From: PUMD01 sp964599275
GTDB lineage: Bacteria > Bacillota > Sulfobacillia > SLMV01
Direction of reading: 5' to 3'
NCBI GenBank assembly: GCA_964599275.1
Contig: CAZRFK010000077.1
Coordinates: 1-8,328 of the forward strand
DNA length: 8,328 nt
In this document: positions 6,699-8,328 of the stretch, in pieces
How positions within the stretch are numbered: position 1 is the stretch's first letter
How the letters are laid out: every line of letters starts with the position of its first letter
Program-made: the position numbers and the translations under genes
Notes under the pieces: generated by a model
Databases searched by the model: none
The model's input: only the letters and a program-made list of their open reading frames with translations
What the model was told of the DNA's origin: nothing

Positions 6699-6728
6699 AT
6701 TAAAGGGGCACCATGATCAATTTCTCCA
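6699..6728 (-). promoter_or_regulatory. Candidate promoter of the marR-nfo operon
   Basis: On the minus strand a -35-like TGGAGA (6728-6723, 4 of 6 matches to consensus) is separated by 18 bp from a -10-like TTTAAT (6704-6699, 5 of 6). Transcription would start near 6692, inside the palindrome, leaving a leader of about 70 nt before the marR ATG. A second -35-like TTGACT at 6684-6679 has no convincing -10. Short promoter matches arise easily by chance, so this is tentative. Confidence 0.3.
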
Positions 6729-6782
6729 TTGACACTGACATATCCTGTTTAATATACACACCAGCAGTCATGTCACACTGAC

Positions 6783-7205
6783 TCAGGCCATCAACTCCTC
6801 CCCGGAGAAAAACAGGGATATCTCACGCGATGCACTCTCCGGACTGTCGGAACCATGAACCAGATTCTGTTCGATATCCAGCGCAAAATCGCCGCGGATG
6901 GAACCGGGAGAAGCCTCAAGGGGATCAGTGCTCCCCATCATCTTGCGTACTGCCTTGACGGCATTTGGGCCCTCCCAGACCATGGCTACCACTGGACCGG
7001 ATGTTATGTATTCAATAAGGGAGGAGAAAAACGGCTTCTCGGAATGAGCGCTGTAATGATTCTGAGCCAGCTCCTCGTTAACTTCAATCAGCTTCATGGC
7101 CACCAGATCAAGATCTCGTCCTTCCAACCTGGAAATAATCTCACCTATAAGATTTCGTCTGACACCATCAGGTTTAATCATCACAAATGTTCGTTGCTTG
7201 GTCAT
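6783..7205 (-). CDS. ndk: Nucleoside diphosphate kinase
   Basis: Ndk transfers the gamma phosphate of ATP to other (deoxy)nucleoside diphosphates through a phosphohistidine, balancing the cytoplasmic NTP pools. The 140-residue protein has the standard single domain: K11 in MIKPDG, the nucleotide loop around GPNAVKAVRKMMG, R104 and its surroundings in PGSIRGDF, and the catalytic H117 in NLVHGSDS. The ATG at 7205 overlaps the stop of an upstream 69-codon frame (ATGA). There is no ribosome site at normal distance; a perfect AAAGGAGGTG lies about 34 nt away with a hairpin in between. The next gene, marR, is 162 bp downstream with its own candidate promoter, so ndk is probably a separate transcription unit. 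No terminator is obvious after its stop. Confidence 0.97.
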   Translation of the reverse strand: MTKQRTFVMIKPDGVRRNLIGEIISRLEGRDLDLVAMKLIEVNEELAQNHYSAHSEKPFFSSLIEYITSGPVVAMVWEGPNAVKAVRKMMGSTDPLEASPGSIRGDFALDIEQNLVHGSDSPESASREISLFFSGEELMA

Positions 7206-7411
7206 TGACTATGGGACGCCGAGTTCTCGGCGGCCCCCACCTCCTTTCGGATAATTACCGGGATTAACAAGAATGCCTTCAGGCTCCTCGCAAAGCTGCT
7301 ATCCTGAAGAATTTCATGCAGGACTTCACCCCAGAGTGATCCAGAGTTTAAGTTATTTTCCAACACAAGCATACAGCAAGCTGCTCCGCAGTCCAAGATG
7401 GGTTCTATCAT
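7202..7411 (-). CDS. Small unrecognised reading frame before ndk
   Basis: This is a possible 69-residue product of no family I recognise, beginning MIEPILDCGAACCM and ending in a polar tail. Its ATG overlaps the stop of the upstream small frame (ATGA), and its stop overlaps the ndk start in the same way, so reinitiation could couple it to ndk. No good ribosome site precedes it. Its last codons carry the strong Shine-Dalgarno sequence and hairpin of ndk, which could equally mean this is untranslated leader. It is reported because of the two ATGA junctions, not because the protein looks convincing. Confidence 0.25.
   Translation of the reverse strand: MIEPILDCGAACCMLVLENNLNSGSLWGEVLHEILQDSSFARSLKAFLLIPVIIRKEVGAAENSASHSQ
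7206..7247 (-). promoter_or_regulatory. Structured ribosome-binding region of ndk
   Basis: A perfect Shine-Dalgarno sequence AAAGGAGGTG (7247-7238) is too far from the ndk ATG at 7205 for normal use, and no start codon lies at usual spacing behind it. Between the two is CGCCGAG-AA-CTCGGCG (7232-7217), a perfect inverted repeat. It extends past one mismatch with three G-C pairs to 7236-7213. If this hairpin folds, the remaining unpaired distance is about 10 nt, which is near optimal. Hairpins that bring a distant ribosome site to its start are known in phage T4 (genes 25 and 38). Confidence 0.6.
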
Positions 7412-7596
7412 TCAATTTCATTCAAAGCATCCCCCATTGTAAGTACAACAGATGCTGGGAAGTTTTCAGCCTTTCTCAATTGAGATTTACTGACATTGAA
7501 GAAGGTATGTATAAAACAGCTACCTTGAAAATACAAATGCACCGGCGCCTCCCGACGCACCACAAAGTCCAGCGGCGGACGCCAGTGCATCCGCAC
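7408..7596 (-). CDS. Small unrecognised reading frame after FAHD gene
   Basis: This is a possible 62-residue product from a GTG at 7596, with no family resemblance I can name. No ribosome site precedes the GTG. An internal GTG at 7542 has GGGAGG at normal spacing, which would give about 44 residues. The frame ends in ATGA overlapping the next small frame. It spans a long inverted repeat (7537-7590), which argues for structure rather than coding. It could also be the remnant of a decayed gene together with the next frame, since joining the two would need a frameshift. Confidence 0.18.
   Translation of the reverse strand: MRMHWRPPLDFVVRREAPVHLYFQGSCFIHTFFNVSKSQLRKAENFPASVVLTMGDALNEIE
7531..7590 (-). 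terminator. Inverted repeat with T-rich tail after the FAHD gene
   Basis: On the minus strand ATGCACTGGCG (7590-7580) pairs with CGCCGGTGCAT (7547-7537) through 11 pairs, one of them G-U, and can extend by three more pairs, two of them wobbles. It starts 26 nt after the FAHD stop and is followed by the T-rich TTGTATTTTC. The 32-nt loop is long for an intrinsic terminator and can form a small inner stem (GTCC with GGAC). A terminator or processing signal for the FAHD transcript is the simplest reading; another structured RNA element is possible. Confidence 0.35.
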
Positions 7597-7616
7597 ATCA
7601 GCTGTTTGATTTAAAC

Positions 7617-8328
7617 CTATTCAGGTTTTCCTACTAAATTGCCAAGTGTACCAAAACCTTCAATAGTAACCTTCACCTCGTCACCAGGTTCCATCGGGCC
7701 AATACCCCCGGGTGTTCCAGTCAGGATGACATCACCAGGATTCAAGGTCATAACATGAGCGCAGAAATGCACCAGTTCTTCCACGTCAAACAGGAGATTA
7801 CCCAGGTGAGAATCCTGTCTTATTTCACCGTTCAATTCTGCCCTGATCGACCTGTTGCCCAGATCAACGTCATAATTCAAAAACGGCCCCAGCGGGCAGA
7901 AAGTATCAAAGCTTTTACCGCGCGTCCACTGGCCATCTTTTCTCTGCAGATCACGAGCCGTAACATCGTTGGCGCAGGTGTAGCCAAAAATTGCCCGGCG
8001 TGCATCTACACGGTCTGGACGGCACACTTCTTTGCCTATTACTACTGCCAGTTCTGCCTCATAATCGACGCGCTCGCTCTGCTTGGGATAACGTATCGTG
8101 GATTCAGGACCAATTACCGAACTGGGTGGTTTTAGAAAGATGATGGGTTCTGTGGGAATGTCAGCTCCAACTTCTTCGGCATGATCTTTATAGTTCAGTC
8201 CAATACAGATGACCTTGCCCGGCTCCACCGGCGCCAGCAGGTCCAGATCCTCAATGTCCCCAACTTTTTCCTCTCGCTGATAATCGCAATAAGGTGGAGA
8301 ACTGATTTTGTGAACTCCCTGGGGGGTA
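7617..8328 (-). CDS. FAHD-family hydrolase/isomerase, N-terminus outside window
   Basis: This is a fumarylacetoacetate hydrolase domain protein. The family uses a divalent metal to hydrolyse, decarboxylate or isomerise 2-oxo/enol acids in aromatic and other catabolic pathways; oxaloacetate decarboxylases also belong here. The catalytic domain is complete: VICIGLNYKDHAEE, the metal-binding YEAELAVVIGKE, GYTCANDVTARDLQ, RGKSFDTFCPLGP and GDVILTGTPGGIG. The frame is open to the right edge (about 236 visible codons, including LDLLAPVEPGKVIC), so the small N-terminal lid domain and the start lie outside. An internal GTG at 8228 has no ribosome site and would cut into the conserved region, so I reject it as the start. 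The substrate cannot be deduced; annotation as 2-hydroxyhepta-2,4-diene-1,7-dioate isomerase would be over-specific. Confidence 0.94.
   Translation of the reverse strand, partial: TPQGVHKISSPPYCDYQREEKVGDIEDLDLLAPVEPGKVICIGLNYKDHAEEVGADIPTEPIIFLKPPSSVIGPESTIRYPKQSERVDYEAELAVVIGKEVCRPDRVDARRAIFGYTCANDVTARDLQRKDGQWTRGKSFDTFCPLGPFLNYDVDLGNRSIRAELNGEIRQDSHLGNLLFDVEELVHFCAHVMTLNPGDVILTGTPGGIGPMEPGDEVKVTIEGFGTLGNLVGKPE

Larger units (their letters stand above)
7206..7616. other. 411-bp stretch between FAHD gene and ndk
   Basis: I see no confident gene here on either strand. It contains, in the direction of transcription, a long inverted repeat just past the FAHD stop, two overlapping small frames of doubtful reality, and the structured ribosome-binding region of ndk. 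A weak promoter-like pair, TTGTAT (7536-7531) and TATACA (7513-7508) with 17-bp spacing, could serve ndk and would leave a leader of about 300 nt; it matches consensus at only 7 of 12 positions. Confidence 0.4.

Noticed and set aside
6621..6782. SAM or SAH riboswitch in the leader of the marR operon
   Set aside because: I could not match the conserved cores of these riboswitches; only a short palindrome and weak promoter boxes are seen.
7617..8228. A complete 203-residue FAHD gene starting at GTG 8228
   Set aside because: The frame continues with family-typical sequence to the right edge and the GTG has no ribosome site, so the gene is cut by the window.

Overview
The window looks like a chromosomal segment of an anaerobic, Clostridia-like Bacillota (Firmicutes) bacterium. 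This is an inference. It rests on strong AGGAGG-type ribosome binding sites, a YlbF-family protein (a family typical of Bacillota), DegV- and MtaD-type proteins, a Thermotoga-type short adenosylhomocysteinase, and roughly balanced base composition. All ten confident genes lie on the minus strand, so transcription runs from high to low coordinates. I see no mobile element, CRISPR array, rRNA or tRNA.

Upstream part (8328 to about 6783): a fumarylacetoacetate-hydrolase-family (FAHD) gene enters from the right edge without its start. It is followed by a 411-bp stretch without a recognisable gene and then by ndk (nucleoside diphosphate kinase). The 411-bp stretch holds a long inverted repeat just after the FAHD gene, two small unrecognised reading frames joined to each other and to ndk by ATGA overlaps, and a hairpin placed exactly between a perfect Shine-Dalgarno sequence and the ndk ATG.

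Main operon (about 6730 to 117): a 162-bp intergenic region with a 15-bp palindrome precedes marR. After it come mtnP (MTA/MTI phosphorylase), ahcY (SAH hydrolase), a DegV-family gene, mtaD (MTA/SAH deaminase), a hotdog thioesterase, a ylbF-family gene and nfo (endonuclease IV). Gaps are at most 68 bp and some genes overlap, so these eight genes are probably one transcript with a MarR regulator as its first gene. Six of the nine visible starts are GTG or TTG, each placed by a good Shine-Dalgarno sequence.

Functional theme: mtnP, ahcY and mtaD form a module that clears the two inhibitory by-products of S-adenosylmethionine (SAM) use, methylthioadenosine (MTA) and S-adenosylhomocysteine (SAH). 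The phosphorylase carries Asn and Gly where human MTAP has its two adenine-selecting Asp residues. The hydrolase has Lys where human AHCY has the adenine-binding Glu59. A dedicated purine deaminase sits in the same operon. Together these point to a route that deaminates first and then cleaves (MTA to methylthioinosine to hypoxanthine, perhaps SAH to S-inosylhomocysteine), under possible MarR control. This is the most interesting hypothesis in the window. The remaining operon members (DegV, thioesterase, YlbF, endonuclease IV) have no obvious link to that pathway.
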